From Lysobacterales bacterium (GTDB taxonomy: Bacteria; Pseudomonadota; Gammaproteobacteria; Xanthomonadales; SZUA-5), in the NCBI GenBank assembly GCA_022844135.1, contig JALHMG010000004.1:90232-154231 (forward strand): DNA of 64,000 nucleotides, in the 5' to 3' direction. Position 1 is the stretch's first letter; each line of letters begins with the position of its first letter. Both the position numbers and the translations under genes were made by a program. The notes below the pieces were generated by a model. That model was not told where the DNA came from, ran no database searches, and saw only the letters and a list, made by a program, of their open reading frames with translations. Positions 34,975 through 44,247 of the stretch are shown here, piece by piece.

Positions 34975-35277
34975 ATGGCGCTGACCAAGGCCGAGATGGC
35001 ACAACGCTTGTTCGAGGACGTGGGACTCAATAAGCGTGAGGCCAAGGAGTTCGTCGACATTTTTTTCGACGTCATCCGCGACGCGCTGCAACAGGGGGAG
35101 AACGTCAAGCTTTCCGGTTTTGGCAATTTCGATCTGCGCCAGAAAAATCAGCGCCCAGGTCGTAATCCCAAGACAGGTGAGGAAATTCCGATCTCGGCAC
35201 GCCGGGTCGTGACGTTCAGGGCAGGGCAGAAGTTGAAGGCCAGAGTCGAGGCATATGCTGGATCCGGGCAGCAATAG
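34975..35277 (+). CDS. ihfA: Integration host factor alpha subunit
   Basis: 100 residues: [31 protein letters not shown], then the beta-arm region [31 protein letters not shown] with the intercalating proline in RPGRNP. Classical IhfA, which dimerises with IhfB to bend DNA for transcription, replication and recombination. It starts 3 bp after pheT and its last 23 bp overlap the merR gene. Confidence 0.97.
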   Translation: MALTKAEMAQRLFEDVGLNKREAKEFVDIFFDVIRDALQQGENVKLSGFGNFDLRQKNQRPGRNPKTGEEIPISARRVVTFRAGQKLKARVEAYAGSGQQ

Positions 35278-35617
35278 CGAGCTTCCGCCGATTCCGGCCA
35301 AGCGCTACTTCACCATTGGTGAGGTTAGCGACTTGTGCGGCGTCAAGCCGCACGTCTTGCGCTATTGGGAGCAGGAGTTCCCCAGCCTCAAGCCCGTCAA
35401 GCGCCGCGGCAACCGTCGTTATTACCAACGCCACGACGTGCTGATGATTCGGCAGATCAGAAGCCTGCTGTACGAACAGGGCTTCACCATCGGCGGCGCC
35501 CGCCAGCGGCTCGACGTCGAGCCGAACAAACCCGAACTTCCCAAGGTGCCCAGCGAGATCGTGCGCCAGATGCGCCTCGATCTCGAAGCGGTGCTAGAGA
35601 TTTTGCGTCCTGCGTGA
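35255..35617 (+). CDS. MerR family transcriptional regulator
   Basis: 120 residues. The winged helix is [51 protein letters not shown], residues about 17-70, then a short helix. This is the small MerR-like regulator that follows ihfA across gammaproteobacteria. There is no effector domain and no Cys metal site, so the signal is unknown. ATG 35255 lies inside the ihfA 3' end (23-bp overlap). Confidence 0.93.
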   Translation: MLDPGSNSELPPIPAKRYFTIGEVSDLCGVKPHVLRYWEQEFPSLKPVKRRGNRRYYQRHDVLMIRQIRSLLYEQGFTIGGARQRLDVEPNKPELPKVPSEIVRQMRLDLEAVLEILRPA

Positions 35618-35639
35618 TCGGAACCGTGCTTCGCGTCCG

Positions 35640-35963
35640 GTGCGCCGATTCAGATACCGTCGATTCGTTGGCAGCGTCGCTCAGCGATGTCGGAGAACCG
35701 TGCGCTATCCGTCCGGTGACGATTTCAACCTCACTCTCTCCCACGCCACTTCCTTGCGCGAACAAGTCGAACAGGCGACATCCATCCTGACCCGTTACCG
35801 AAGCGCTTTCTCTGCGTTTCATCTGCGTGGTGCCAGATGCGAACTGGATGTTGGCATGGAGAGCAGCGACGATTACCCGTTTCAGACACTGCGAATCCCA
35901 ACGGCAACTTTGGGCTTGCTTTCCGAACTTGGCATTGATCTGGCCGTCACGCGGTATGCATGA
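35640..35963 (+). CDS. Small hypothetical protein, possibly DUF4279-like
   Basis: 107 residues from GTG 35640, or 87 from GTG 35700, which has GGAG 4 bases before it; the latter removes a basic leader that looks non-coding. The C-terminal half (LRGARCELDVGMESSDDYPFQTLRIPTATLGLLSELGIDLAVTRY) resembles the DUF4279 pattern of a small immunity-like or unknown protein. I hold this as a weak match. No partner is adjacent. It lies between merR and hisS. Confidence 0.5.
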   Translation: MRRFRYRRFVGSVAQRCRRTVRYPSGDDFNLTLSHATSLREQVEQATSILTRYRSAFSAFHLRGARCELDVGMESSDDYPFQTLRIPTATLGLLSELGIDLAVTRYA

Positions 35964-36051
35964 GCTTGCTATTCCAGGACCAGCAACCGTCAACCTGGCA
36001 CCCAGAATCCGCTAGCCTTCGCCCCCATCGAACGCTAGGACGCACCCCGCT

Positions 36052-37452
36052 ATGAGTATCGTCAAGCCGCGCACGCCGGCCGGCACGATGGAGCTGTTAC
36101 CGCTCGACCAGATCGCGTTCCAGGACATGCTGGACACGATTCGCCGCAATTACGAGCGTTTTGGCTTCCTGCCGATTGAAACGCCGGTCTTCGAGGTCGC
36201 CGATGTGCTGCTCACGAAGAGTGGCGGCGAGACCGAGCGGCAGGTGTATTTCGTGCAGTCGACAGGCAGCCTCAAGCAGGGCGATGCGCCGGATCTGGCG
36301 CTGCGCTTCGATTTGACGGTGCCGCTGGCCCGCTACGTGGCCGAGCACGAGCACAACTTGAGCTTTCCGTTTCGACGCTATCAGATGCAGCGCGTGTATC
36401 GCGGCGAAAGCGCGCAACGCGGGCGTTTTCGCGAGTTCTATCAGTGCGATGTGGATGTCATCGGCAAGGACGAATTGTCCGTGCGCTACGACGCCGAAGT
36501 GGTCGCGGTCATCGCCAGCGTGTTCCGCGAACTGGCGGTGGGTCCATTCACCATCGCACTCAATCACCGCAAACTGATGCGCGGGTTTTTCGAACGCGCA
36601 GGCGTGGTCGATCCGGAACAGCAGATGCTGGTGCTGCGCGAAGTCGACAAGCTCGACAAGCGCGGCGAGGCCTATGTTCGCGATACGCTCGCTCAACAGT
36701 TCGGTTTGCCCACGGAACGCATCAACGAAATCCTGGGTTTCGTGGCGCTGCGCTCGACCTCACACAACCAGGCGCTGAAGATGCTGAGCGACCTGGGCGA
36801 TGGTAATGCGCTGATCGAGCAGGGCCGTGCCGAGCTGGTTGAGGTGCTGAATCTTGTTAAGGCGCTCGGCGTGCCGGAGACGAATTACGCGCTGAACTTT
36901 TCGATCGCACGCGGCCTCGATTACTACACCGGTACCGTGTACGAGACCACGCTCAACGAGCATCCCGATATCGGCAGCGTGTGCTCGGGTGGTCGCTACG
37001 ACAATCTTGCGAGCCATTACACCAAGTCGCGCCTGCCGGGCGTTGGTATCTCGATTGGCGCTACGCGTCTTTATTACCAGTTGCGCGAGGCAGGTTTGAT
37101 CGGCACGGCCGAAAGCAGCGTGCAGGTGCTGGTTACGCAGATGGACGGCGCGCTGATGGACACGTACCTCGACATCGCCAGCCAGTTGCGCGGCGCGGGC
37201 ATCAACACCGAGATGGTCATGGAAGCGAGCAAGCTCGGCAAGCAGCTCAAGTACGCCTCGAAAGCGGGCATTCGCTTCGCGGTGATTGTCGGCGCAACCG
37301 AGAACAATGAAGGCAGCGTCGTGATCAAGGATTTGAATCGCGAAGAGCAGTTCACGGTGCCGCGCGGCGAACTGATCCGCGCGCTGCGCGTGGAAATCGA
37401 GCAGGCCGAGGCGCTGGGCGAACTGAAGCGCCGACCGCGCGCCGCAGGTTGA
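36052..37452 (+). CDS. hisS: Histidine-tRNA ligase
   Basis: 466 residues. Class II motifs are present: [16 protein letters not shown], motif 2 [34 protein letters not shown], the histidine motif [15 protein letters not shown] and motif 3 [11 protein letters not shown], with a C-terminal anticodon-binding domain ([10 protein letters not shown] through [17 protein letters not shown]). It charges tRNA-His in the cytoplasm. Slightly longer than the E. coli enzyme (424). Followed after 4 bp by a histidine-ammonia-lyase-like gene. Confidence 0.96.
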   Translation: MSIVKPRTPAGTMELLPLDQIAFQDMLDTIRRNYERFGFLPIETPVFEVADVLLTKSGGETERQVYFVQSTGSLKQGDAPDLALRFDLTVPLARYVAEHEHNLSFPFRRYQMQRVYRGESAQRGRFREFYQCDVDVIGKDELSVRYDAEVVAVIASVFRELAVGPFTIALNHRKLMRGFFERAGVVDPEQQMLVLREVDKLDKRGEAYVRDTLAQQFGLPTERINEILGFVALRSTSHNQALKMLSDLGDGNALIEQGRAELVEVLNLVKALGVPETNYALNFSIARGLDYYTGTVYETTLNEHPDIGSVCSGGRYDNLASHYTKSRLPGVGISIGATRLYYQLREAGLIGTAESSVQVLVTQMDGALMDTYLDIASQLRGAGINTEMVMEASKLGKQLKYASKAGIRFAVIVGATENNEGSVVIKDLNREEQFTVPRGELIRALRVEIEQAEALGELKRRPRAAG

Positions 37453-37456
37453 GCCC

Positions 37457-39355
37457 ATGGCCATTCTGCAACCCATCGATCTCGACGGCCGCCGGCTGAA
37501 TACTGATGCCGTGCTCGACATCGCGCTGAACAAGCGCAAAGTGCGCTTATCGCGCGCCGCGCTGAAGCGCGTGCAGGCCAGCGCCGATTTTCTGGCGAAG
37601 GAGCTGAAACGCGGCGAGCCAATTTATGGTGTGACCACCGGTTTTGGCTCGAACGCCGATCGCGTGCTGGAGAACACGCGCCGTCGTTCCCGCGAGGGCG
37701 CGGAAATGCCGATCGTGGCTGAGTTGCAGCACAACCTCATTGTCAGTCACGCCGTGTGTGTCGGTGCGCCGCTCAAATCCGAGATCGTGCGGGCGATGCT
37801 GGCCATTCGCATCAACACGCTGCTGCAAGGTCACTCGGGCATCCGCGTGGTGACGCTCCAGGCGCTGTGCGCATTGCTCAATCACGACATCGTGCCGGTG
37901 ATTCCAGAGAAGGGCTCGGTGGGCGCCAGCGGCGATCTGGCGCCGCTATCGCATCTGGCCCTGGCGCTATTGGGTGAGGGCGACGTATTCGCCTTCGGCG
38001 AGCGGATGACCGCCAGTGCCGCGCTTGAGCGCGCGGGGCTGCAGCCGATCGCACTGTCGTTCAAGGAAGGACTGGCGCTGAACAACGGCACCGCGCAAAT
38101 GCTCGCCAGCGCGATTCTGGCCCTGGGGCAGATGCAGCGCCTGGTCAAGCAGGCCGATATCAACGCCGCGTTGGCGCTCGAAGCGTTCTGCGGTCGCAGC
38201 GCTGCTTTCGATCCGCGCGTGCACGCGCTGCGGCCGCATCCGGGGCAATCGCAGGTTGCGGACGCGATCCGAGGCCTCACACAAGGCTCGACGCTGATCG
38301 ACATTCCATACCATCGCGTGCCGCGCTTTGCGCCGTGGACCGCAACGAGTTGGAGCGGCGCCGAGAGCGCTGAGCGCACGTTCGATGTCCGCTGGGAATA
38401 CGTGCCCAAGGCCGAGCGTGGCGCGCGATCGAAGTTCTATCAGCGCAACCTGCCGTTTCGCGGCGGCAAAAAAGCGCAGCCGCAGGATGCCTATTCGCTG
38501 CGCTGCATCCCGCAGGTGCATGGCGCGGTGCGCGATACCTTGGAGCGCGTGCGCGAGATCGTGGAAATCGAGCTCAATTCGGTCACCGACAATCCTCTGA
38601 TTTTTGCCGAGGTCGAGGACGACGAGGACCACGTTGTATCTGCAGGCAATTTTCACGGCATGCCGATCGCACTGGCGTTGACGCAATTAAAGGTGGTGCT
38701 GCCGGTGCTGGCCTCGATCAGCGAGCGGCGGCTCAATAAGCTTCTGGATCCGGCTACCAACGACGGCCTGCCGCCGTTCCTGATCGGCAACGAAGACGGC
38801 ACCGATTCTGGTTTCATGATCGTGCAATACACCGCTGCCGCGCTGGTGAACGAGCTGGCCACCAAAGCGCACCCGGCCACCGTGTATTCGATTCCCACCA
38901 GCGCGAACGCGGAAGACCATGTGTCGATGGGTGCCACCGAAGGGCGCCATGTGCTGGAAATGCTGGGGGACCTTGAACAGGTGCTGGCATTGGAACTGAT
39001 GGTCAACTGCCAGGCGCTCGATTTCCGACTTCAGGTACTGCAGGCGAGCTACACCTTGGCCAGTAATCTTGGCGTGCAAGCGTTGCGCAGCAAGCTGCGG
39101 AATCTGTCGCAAGTGAGCGGCGAGGATTCCATGCAATTGGCTGAAGACGTCAAACGCCTGCAGGCGGATTTGCGCTCGCTCAAAAACGCCAAGCCTGCGC
39201 CTGCCACGCGTGTCGCACTCGATGCTGTTCGTAACGCAGGCATTGCGTTCCTCGCCCGCGATCGGCTGCTCGCGCCGGATATCGAAAAGGCGATTGGACT
39301 GGTACAGTCGGGTGCAGTGGTGAGTGCGGTTGAGGCGGTCAGTGGCGCGCTGTAG
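37457..39355 (+). CDS. Histidine ammonia-lyase-like aromatic amino acid lyase
   Basis: 632 residues, about 120 more than HutH. Ala157-Ser158-Gly159 (GASGDLAPLSHLALALLGEG) forms the MIO electrophile and Tyr57 (YGVTTGFGS) is the catalytic base. Ser97-His98 (LIVSHAVCVGAPL) matches the histidine-type selectivity pair rather than HL (tyrosine) or FL (phenylalanine). Extra sequence lies at about residues 280-345, before PQDAYSLRCIPQVHGAV, and near the C-terminus. No hutU, hutI or hutG is adjacent. It makes urocanate from histidine if canonical; xanthomonad HAL-like proteins may have other substrates. ATG 37457 is 4 bp after hisS. Confidence 0.85.
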   Translation: MAILQPIDLDGRRLNTDAVLDIALNKRKVRLSRAALKRVQASADFLAKELKRGEPIYGVTTGFGSNADRVLENTRRRSREGAEMPIVAELQHNLIVSHAVCVGAPLKSEIVRAMLAIRINTLLQGHSGIRVVTLQALCALLNHDIVPVIPEKGSVGASGDLAPLSHLALALLGEGDVFAFGERMTASAALERAGLQPIALSFKEGLALNNGTAQMLASAILALGQMQRLVKQADINAALALEAFCGRSAAFDPRVHALRPHPGQSQVADAIRGLTQGSTLIDIPYHRVPRFAPWTATSWSGAESAERTFDVRWEYVPKAERGARSKFYQRNLPFRGGKKAQPQDAYSLRCIPQVHGAVRDTLERVREIVEIELNSVTDNPLIFAEVEDDEDHVVSAGNFHGMPIALALTQLKVVLPVLASISERRLNKLLDPATNDGLPPFLIGNEDGTDSGFMIVQYTAAALVNELATKAHPATVYSIPTSANAEDHVSMGATEGRHVLEMLGDLEQVLALELMVNCQALDFRLQVLQASYTLASNLGVQALRSKLRNLSQVSGEDSMQLAEDVKRLQADLRSLKNAKPAPATRVALDAVRNAGIAFLARDRLLAPDIEKAIGLVQSGAVVSAVEAVSGAL

Positions 39356-39499
39356 CGGCGCGAAAAAGCCGACTTCCCGTACTCCAGGTTTCGCCAGCAG
39401 CAGCGCATGGGTACGGCCGCTCGTTCGCTACTGTGCCCCGCAAAAAACTGCGCATAAAGGTCTCGCGACGATTCCGGTCTATGCAACGTATATGACCGC

Positions 39500-40036
39500 A
39501 TGGACAACGACAACACCCATGATGAACTCGATCGCATCGACATGCTTCGCGCGGCATCTGGCGATCGCGGCGCTTTCGCAGCGCTGTACCTGCGCCACGC
39601 GAGCCGAGTTTATGGCCTGTGCTTGCGTATCGCGAGAGACTCTCATCATGCGGAAGATCTGACGCAAGAGACCTTCTTGCGTGCCCTGCGTGCCGCACAG
39701 AGTTTTCGGCAGGGCGCGCCTTTCGGGCCATGGTTGCGGCGAATTGCCGCCAACCTGGCGATCGATTGGCAGCGCTCGCGCCTGCCGCAAGCGCAATTGG
39801 ACATGCCGGAGGAAGGGCCGGCGATGGTGGCGATTGGCGACGATCCGCTGGCGAGCATTCAAAGCCACCAACTGTTGAGTCGTTTGCCGCTTCAGTCGCG
39901 CACCATCGTCTGGCTGGTTCTCGTCGAGGGCTGGACGCATGCCGAGTTGGCCGTTCGTTTCGGGCGCAGCGAAAGCTGGTCGAAGTCGATCTTGTCGCGC
40001 GCCTTATCGAAACTCGAATCAAGGGAGGAATCATGA
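39500..40036 (+). CDS. ECF RNA polymerase sigma factor
   Basis: 178 residues. Region 2 is GAFAALYLRHASRVYGLCLRIARDSHHAEDLTQETFLRALRAAQSF (residues about 25-70) and region 4 RLPLQSRTIVWLVLVEGWTHAELAVRFGRSESWSKSILSRALSKLE (about 128-174). RpoE/ECF-like with no extra domain. The stop overlaps the next start (ATGA), which places a likely anti-sigma gene behind it. The upstream 144-bp gap presumably holds an autoregulated promoter that I cannot define. Confidence 0.93.
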   Translation: MDNDNTHDELDRIDMLRAASGDRGAFAALYLRHASRVYGLCLRIARDSHHAEDLTQETFLRALRAAQSFRQGAPFGPWLRRIAANLAIDWQRSRLPQAQLDMPEEGPAMVAIGDDPLASIQSHQLLSRLPLQSRTIVWLVLVEGWTHAELAVRFGRSESWSKSILSRALSKLESREES

Positions 40037-40401
40037 GCCACTCGATCGAGCAGCTCGCGCGGAGCTTGCGAGCGAATGCGGAGGTCGCGCCGCCGCCGGC
40101 ACTGTGGCTGCGCACTGAGGCGGCGTATCTGGAGACCTTTGCGCCGAGGCGTCGGTCGCGGCGCGCCGCCTGGATGGCGTGTGCCGCAAGCGTGCTGATC
40201 GCCGGGCTCTACCTGATTTTTCAGCCCGACTCGCGCGCACCCGATCCGCGTGTGCAGTACATCGAAGCCATCGATCGCCAGTTGCAGCGCGCCTACAGCG
40301 ATGGATCCAGCGATGCCGAACTGGATGCTCTGTGGCGCGAGCGCGAGCAGCGCCTGGAGCAACTCAAGAACGAAAACCCGCCTCAACCGATACGCATCTG
40401 A
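40033..40401 (+). CDS. Probable membrane-bound anti-sigma factor
   Basis: 122 residues from ATG 40033, preceded by GGGAGGAA and coupled to the sigma gene by ATGA. Residues 1-45 form an amphipathic soluble part, about 50-66 one membrane helix (AAWMACAASVLIAGLYLIF), and 67-122 a charged periplasmic coiled segment. The zinc anti-sigma HXXXCXXC motif is absent. The assignment rests on position, topology and size. Confidence 0.6.
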   Translation: MSHSIEQLARSLRANAEVAPPPALWLRTEAAYLETFAPRRRSRRAAWMACAASVLIAGLYLIFQPDSRAPDPRVQYIEAIDRQLQRAYSDGSSDAELDALWREREQRLEQLKNENPPQPIRI

Positions 40402-40418
40402 ACACCTGGATATCGATC

Positions 40419-41309
40419 ATGAACACGCTAGCCATGCTTTTTGTCGCCGCCGCGGCAGCCGGATCCGATCAGCAAGCCGAAGAGGCACTCGCTCGTGCCG
40501 TTGAAGAGGCCGTCAGTGCAACCTATCAGGCCGGTGCGCTCGCGGGCAATGCGCTCAGCTTTTATCGGCCCGCACAGCGGCGGGTCGAATTGGGTGCCGT
40601 CGTCGATGCGCGGGCGTCCGACGGTGGCGGCTTGCCGGTGCTGGCAATCACGCCCAACGGCTTCGCCGAGCGAGTTGGCATGCGCAAAGGCGATCGTCTG
40701 ATGGCCATCAACACCAACGCGGTTCGCGATGCCGCTTCGCTGCGTGCGGCGATCCAGCAAGCCACCGGCAGCGACCAGATCGCAGTCGACATCGTGCGCG
40801 ATGGCACCTCCAGGCAACTGGTCGGGGCAGCCGACGTACGCGAGTTGCCGGCTTTTACGCTGTCGATCGCCGCGCAATCTGAAGCGGTAGAGACCGCCGG
40901 TTGCGGCTTCGTGTCGGGCGGCGCGCGACGCAATGACGACGTCGTGCGTGTGGCCATCGAGCAGGTCAATGGCCAACCTGCAGATCAGGACCTCATGGGC
41001 CGGGTGCAATTGCCAGCCGGTAGCCACCGGCTTGTCGTCCGTCCGATGGCGCGTGCACTCCCGCCTAGTCCGGCGAGTTTCCCAACCGAATTTCCGTACG
41101 ATGCGCCCTCTAGCGACTGGCGCCTCGCACCCAATACGCAACGCACCTTGCCCGGCACGCGCTTCGTCGGCGATGAGATCGTCGTCAATCTGGTCGTGCG
41201 CGCTGATCGGGTGCATCGGCTCGGTGCGTCGGCGCTGAGCGACGGCTCGTGGCTGATCGTCGAGGACAAAGTCAGTACCCGCAAATGCTCGCCGACGCCG
41301 AACGATTGA
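40419..41309 (+). CDS. Periplasmic PDZ domain protein
   Basis: 296 residues from ATG 40419 (MNTLAMLFVAAAAAGSDQQ, a short signal peptide). The PDZ domain spans about residues 50-130 (LPVLAITPNGFAERVGMRKGDRLMAINTNAVRDAASLRAAI). A second beta-rich half contains VAIEQVNGQPADQDLMGRVQLPAGSHRLVVRP. No protease domain is present. It is third in the sigma/anti-sigma set (17 bp gap), where PDZ proteins often sense or relay envelope stress. It ends 36 bp before the convergent kinase gene. Confidence 0.75.
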   Translation: MNTLAMLFVAAAAAGSDQQAEEALARAVEEAVSATYQAGALAGNALSFYRPAQRRVELGAVVDARASDGGGLPVLAITPNGFAERVGMRKGDRLMAINTNAVRDAASLRAAIQQATGSDQIAVDIVRDGTSRQLVGAADVRELPAFTLSIAAQSEAVETAGCGFVSGGARRNDDVVRVAIEQVNGQPADQDLMGRVQLPAGSHRLVVRPMARALPPSPASFPTEFPYDAPSSDWRLAPNTQRTLPGTRFVGDEIVVNLVVRADRVHRLGASALSDGSWLIVEDKVSTRKCSPTPND

Positions 41310-41345
41310 CGGTGGATTGCTCTGCGCGAAGCGGTGGTTCCGGCG

Positions 41346-44096
41346 TCACGGTTCCACCGCCGCCGCACCCGCAGGTTCAATTGCCAGGCGTTGTGCCAGC
41401 AATTGTGCTTGAACCCGATCGTACTCACCCACCAGCAAATGCTGTTGCAGCGCAGGCATGGCCGAAGCGATATATCGGCGCGCCTGCGCCTGGTCGCCGC
41501 GGACGAAATAGGCGCGGGCCAGCGCCGCGCCGGCCAACGCGGTGTCGACGTGCTCCGCACCCAATGTTTTGGTGCGCATCGCGAGTGCCGACTCCAAACG
41601 CGCAATCGCTTGCGCCGAGAACTGCAGTTGGGCCAGACCGATCTGGTAGTCCACATTTGCCCGCAGTGAGTCTGGGATTTCGCCCAGCGCGTCGATGGCT
41701 TTCTCGACTGCGTCGATCTCTGCAGTGGGTTCAGCGCCGCTAACGTATGCGAACGCGAGCCTGCGCATCGCCAGCTCCAGGCGACTGCTGTCGGTGGCCT
41801 CCGGGTCGGCAGCAATCGACTGCTCCAATGCTTGTAGCGATGTTCTTGCTTCCGCCAGTCGCTGGCCAAAAATCTCGGCTCGAAGTCGCCCGCTCAAAAA
41901 CTGGCGGTGGTGATGAGGGTCGGGGTTGCGCACCTGCGCGGCCGCGCCTTTGAAAAGTTCGATCGCGCGCGCATAGTCGCCGTAACGCATCCACGTCGAT
42001 GCCAGGTTATGGAGCGAGATAGCGACGCCCAGTCCAGTGTCGTCGATTGCTTTGCGCTCGACGTCCAGAGCGCGTTCGAGCAGCGGGATCGCGTCGGCGT
42101 AGCGGCCGCGCTGCACATACAGCACACCGAGATCGTTGATCAGATTGGCGTACTGCGAGCCGCTCTCGCCGAAATGCCGACGCTGCAGTTGCAGCGCTTC
42201 CTGAAAGTGCGCTTCGGCTGCGTCGAAGGCATCGTTGTTGACCAGAATGCTCGCATGCTGACGCAGGTAGTCCACTAGCGCCGAATCGTTGCGCCGCGGC
42301 AGTGTGCGCGCGATGGCCAAGGCTTCGCTGGAGGCCTCCAGCGCTTCGGCGTGACGCCGCTGTTCCATGCGCAGCTCGGCCCGGGAACCCAGCAACTGCG
42401 CCAGCGCTTCGCCGCCCGCGCTGCCGGCATCGCGAGCTGCGCCGATGCCGCGATCCAGCAATCGCTCGCCGTCGTCGAAGCGACCGGCGCGCACCAATGC
42501 CGCGCTCGAATCGACGTAGCGCTGTAACTGCAGCGCGAGATCGTTCGGCGCGAAACGCTCTCGCAAACGGGCCGCGCGCTCGAAGGCGGCGATAGCGGCG
42601 TCGGTGTTCGCGCTGCGCAACTCCATGGAGCCCAGGTCCACCAACGAGCTGGCGATTTCCAAGGCCAGTTCGGGATCGTCCGGGTCGTCGCCTGGAATCG
42701 ATGCGGCCAGCAAATCGAGCGCGGCTTTGGCTTCGCCGAGTTGCCGGTAGATGCCACCGAGCGTTCGTCGGATACGCGCTTGCAGCGCGGGTTGATCGGC
42801 GTGGCTATCGGCAGAGCGGGCTGCCGCGGCATTCAAGAGCGCCAGCAGATCGACTTGCCGCGCGCTGGCAGCGCCGGGGTCGGCCTCGCTGAACACGTCG
42901 ATCAGAAAACGCTCGGTTTGCTCGGCACGCAGGCTTTGATCGCGCGCCGCACGCTCGGCCGCCAGCGCGCGATTGAGATCGGCGATGGCGCGTCGTTCGG
43001 CGGCCACCGCACGCTCGCGCTGCTGGTCTAGTTGCCACGTGAACAAAGCGCTACTCGCGCCGATGGCGAACGCTGCTGCCAGTGGCCAGCGCCGGCGCCG
43101 CAAGAACTTGCGCAATCGATACCAGCGTGTAGCGCGCACCGCACGCACCGGCAGCGCCTCGCGGAAGCGCTTGAGGTCGTCGCGCAAGGCGTCGACGCTG
43201 CGATATCGCTCGCGCGCCTCACGCGCGGTTGCCATCGCGATGATGGCGGCGAGATCAGGCTCCAGCGGCGGCGCCAGGATTTCCGATAGCACCACGCCAA
43301 GGCTGAAGACATCGGCCTCCACGCCGACGGATTGACCTGCGCTCTGCTCTGGGCTCGAGTATCCCGGCGTCCACACCAAAGTTGCCGTGTTGGACCCGGT
43401 CTCGTTGAGTGCCGTCAGCAGTTTCGCGACACCGAAGTCGAGCAACTTCGGCAAGCCATCGCTGCGCACGATCACTTTGTTCGGCTTGATGTCGCGATGG
43501 ACGATCAGCTTGCTGTGCGCGTGGGCCACGGCATCGAGGATGCGATCGAACAAATCCAGGCGCGCGAACAGGGCAGGGCGCTCCTGCTCGATGTACACAT
43601 CGAGGGTGCGGCCTTCCACAAACTCCATCACCAGATACGGCTGCCCGTCGCCGGTCTCGCCGCCATCGATCAAGCGCGTGATATAGGGGTGATCCAGCTC
43701 GGCCAACACTTGGCGCTCGCCACGCAGCCGGCGCATGCCATCGCGCGAGGCAAAGCCGCGAATGAACTTGATCGCCGCCTTGCCGGTGTACTGCTGGTCT
43801 GCGCGCTCGGCCAGAAACACCGAGCCCATACCGCCTTCGCCGATCTCGTGCAGCAGCCGCCATGCGCCGACCGTCGGCGGCGCACGTCCCGCCACCGACG
43901 CCGTGCGCGCTGCAGCCAACGGGTCAGTGGTTTGCTCGCCCGCTGCGAGCAGACCTCGCACAGCGGCTTGCTGCTCGATGGGAAGCTGTGTGAGCAAGGT
44001 CTCGCGCTCCGCCGCCGGCGCTTGCAGTACGCGCGCGTAAGCCGCCATCACCGGCTCGTCGGTGTTGATCACGGTTGGGCGGGGCGATTCGGACAT
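41346..44096 (-). CDS. Serine/threonine protein kinase with C-terminal TPR domain
   Basis: 916 residues from ATG 44096; the 44327 start would add 77 residues crossing the YjfI promoter. The kinase domain covers about 77-315: GEGGMG at 86-91, Lys110, HRD at 200-202, DFG at 220-222 and TPGYSSPEQ. The catalytic-loop Asn is replaced by Lys207 (HRDIKPNK), one base from the usual codon. One membrane helix lies at about 336-356, then a coiled stretch and TPR repeats (about 390-910). Such kinases couple extracytoplasmic TPR sensing to phosphorylation. Convergent with the sigma/PDZ set and divergent from YjfI. Confidence 0.93.
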   Translation of the reverse strand: MSESPRPTVINTDEPVMAAYARVLQAPAAERETLLTQLPIEQQAAVRGLLAAGEQTTDPLAAARTASVAGRAPPTVGAWRLLHEIGEGGMGSVFLAERADQQYTGKAAIKFIRGFASRDGMRRLRGERQVLAELDHPYITRLIDGGETGDGQPYLVMEFVEGRTLDVYIEQERPALFARLDLFDRILDAVAHAHSKLIVHRDIKPNKVIVRSDGLPKLLDFGVAKLLTALNETGSNTATLVWTPGYSSPEQSAGQSVGVEADVFSLGVVLSEILAPPLEPDLAAIIAMATAREARERYRSVDALRDDLKRFREALPVRAVRATRWYRLRKFLRRRRWPLAAAFAIGASSALFTWQLDQQRERAVAAERRAIADLNRALAAERAARDQSLRAEQTERFLIDVFSEADPGAASARQVDLLALLNAAAARSADSHADQPALQARIRRTLGGIYRQLGEAKAALDLLAASIPGDDPDDPELALEIASSLVDLGSMELRSANTDAAIAAFERAARLRERFAPNDLALQLQRYVDSSAALVRAGRFDDGERLLDRGIGAARDAGSAGGEALAQLLGSRAELRMEQRRHAEALEASSEALAIARTLPRRNDSALVDYLRQHASILVNNDAFDAAEAHFQEALQLQRRHFGESGSQYANLINDLGVLYVQRGRYADAIPLLERALDVERKAIDDTGLGVAISLHNLASTWMRYGDYARAIELFKGAAAQVRNPDPHHHRQFLSGRLRAEIFGQRLAEARTSLQALEQSIAADPEATDSSRLELAMRRLAFAYVSGAEPTAEIDAVEKAIDALGEIPDSLRANVDYQIGLAQLQFSAQAIARLESALAMRTKTLGAEHVDTALAGAALARAYFVRGDQAQARRYIASAMPALQQHLLVGEYDRVQAQLLAQRLAIEPAGAAAVEP

Positions 44097-44173
44097 GCGG
44101 ATCAGAATCGCATACTGGTGGTTTTCTTGCGTAGGTACGCAGCGGCAACTACCGTCGACTGATCTCCAGTCAC

Positions 44174-44215
44174 GACATAAACTGTCTTGACATACTATGT
44201 CGACCAGCGTAGTTT
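44174..44215 (+). promoter_or_regulatory. Promoter with overlapping palindromic operator before yjfI
   Basis: TTGACA (44187-44192) and TAGTTT (44210-44215) are separated by 17 bp, a plausible sigma-70 promoter whose start would leave about 25 bases before ATG 44248. GACATA-C-TATGTC (44189-44201) is a perfect 13-bp palindrome over the -35 and spacer. A further GACATA half-site lies at 44174-44179, 15 bp upstream in direct orientation. A repressor bound there would block the operon and perhaps the divergent kinase gene. Confidence 0.6.
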
Positions 44216-44247
44216 CGTGCCGTTCTCGCCGCCAATCAAGCGCCGAT

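Noticed and set aside
35618..36051. tRNA-Pro after ihfA-merR
   Set aside because: This is a usual place in some relatives, but no TPsiC loop or acceptor stem is visible here.
41331..41360. Hairpin GCGGTGG/CCACCGC between the PDZ and kinase genes
   Set aside because: It overlaps the kinase stop codon, has a 16-base loop and no T-tract, so it is not a supported terminator.
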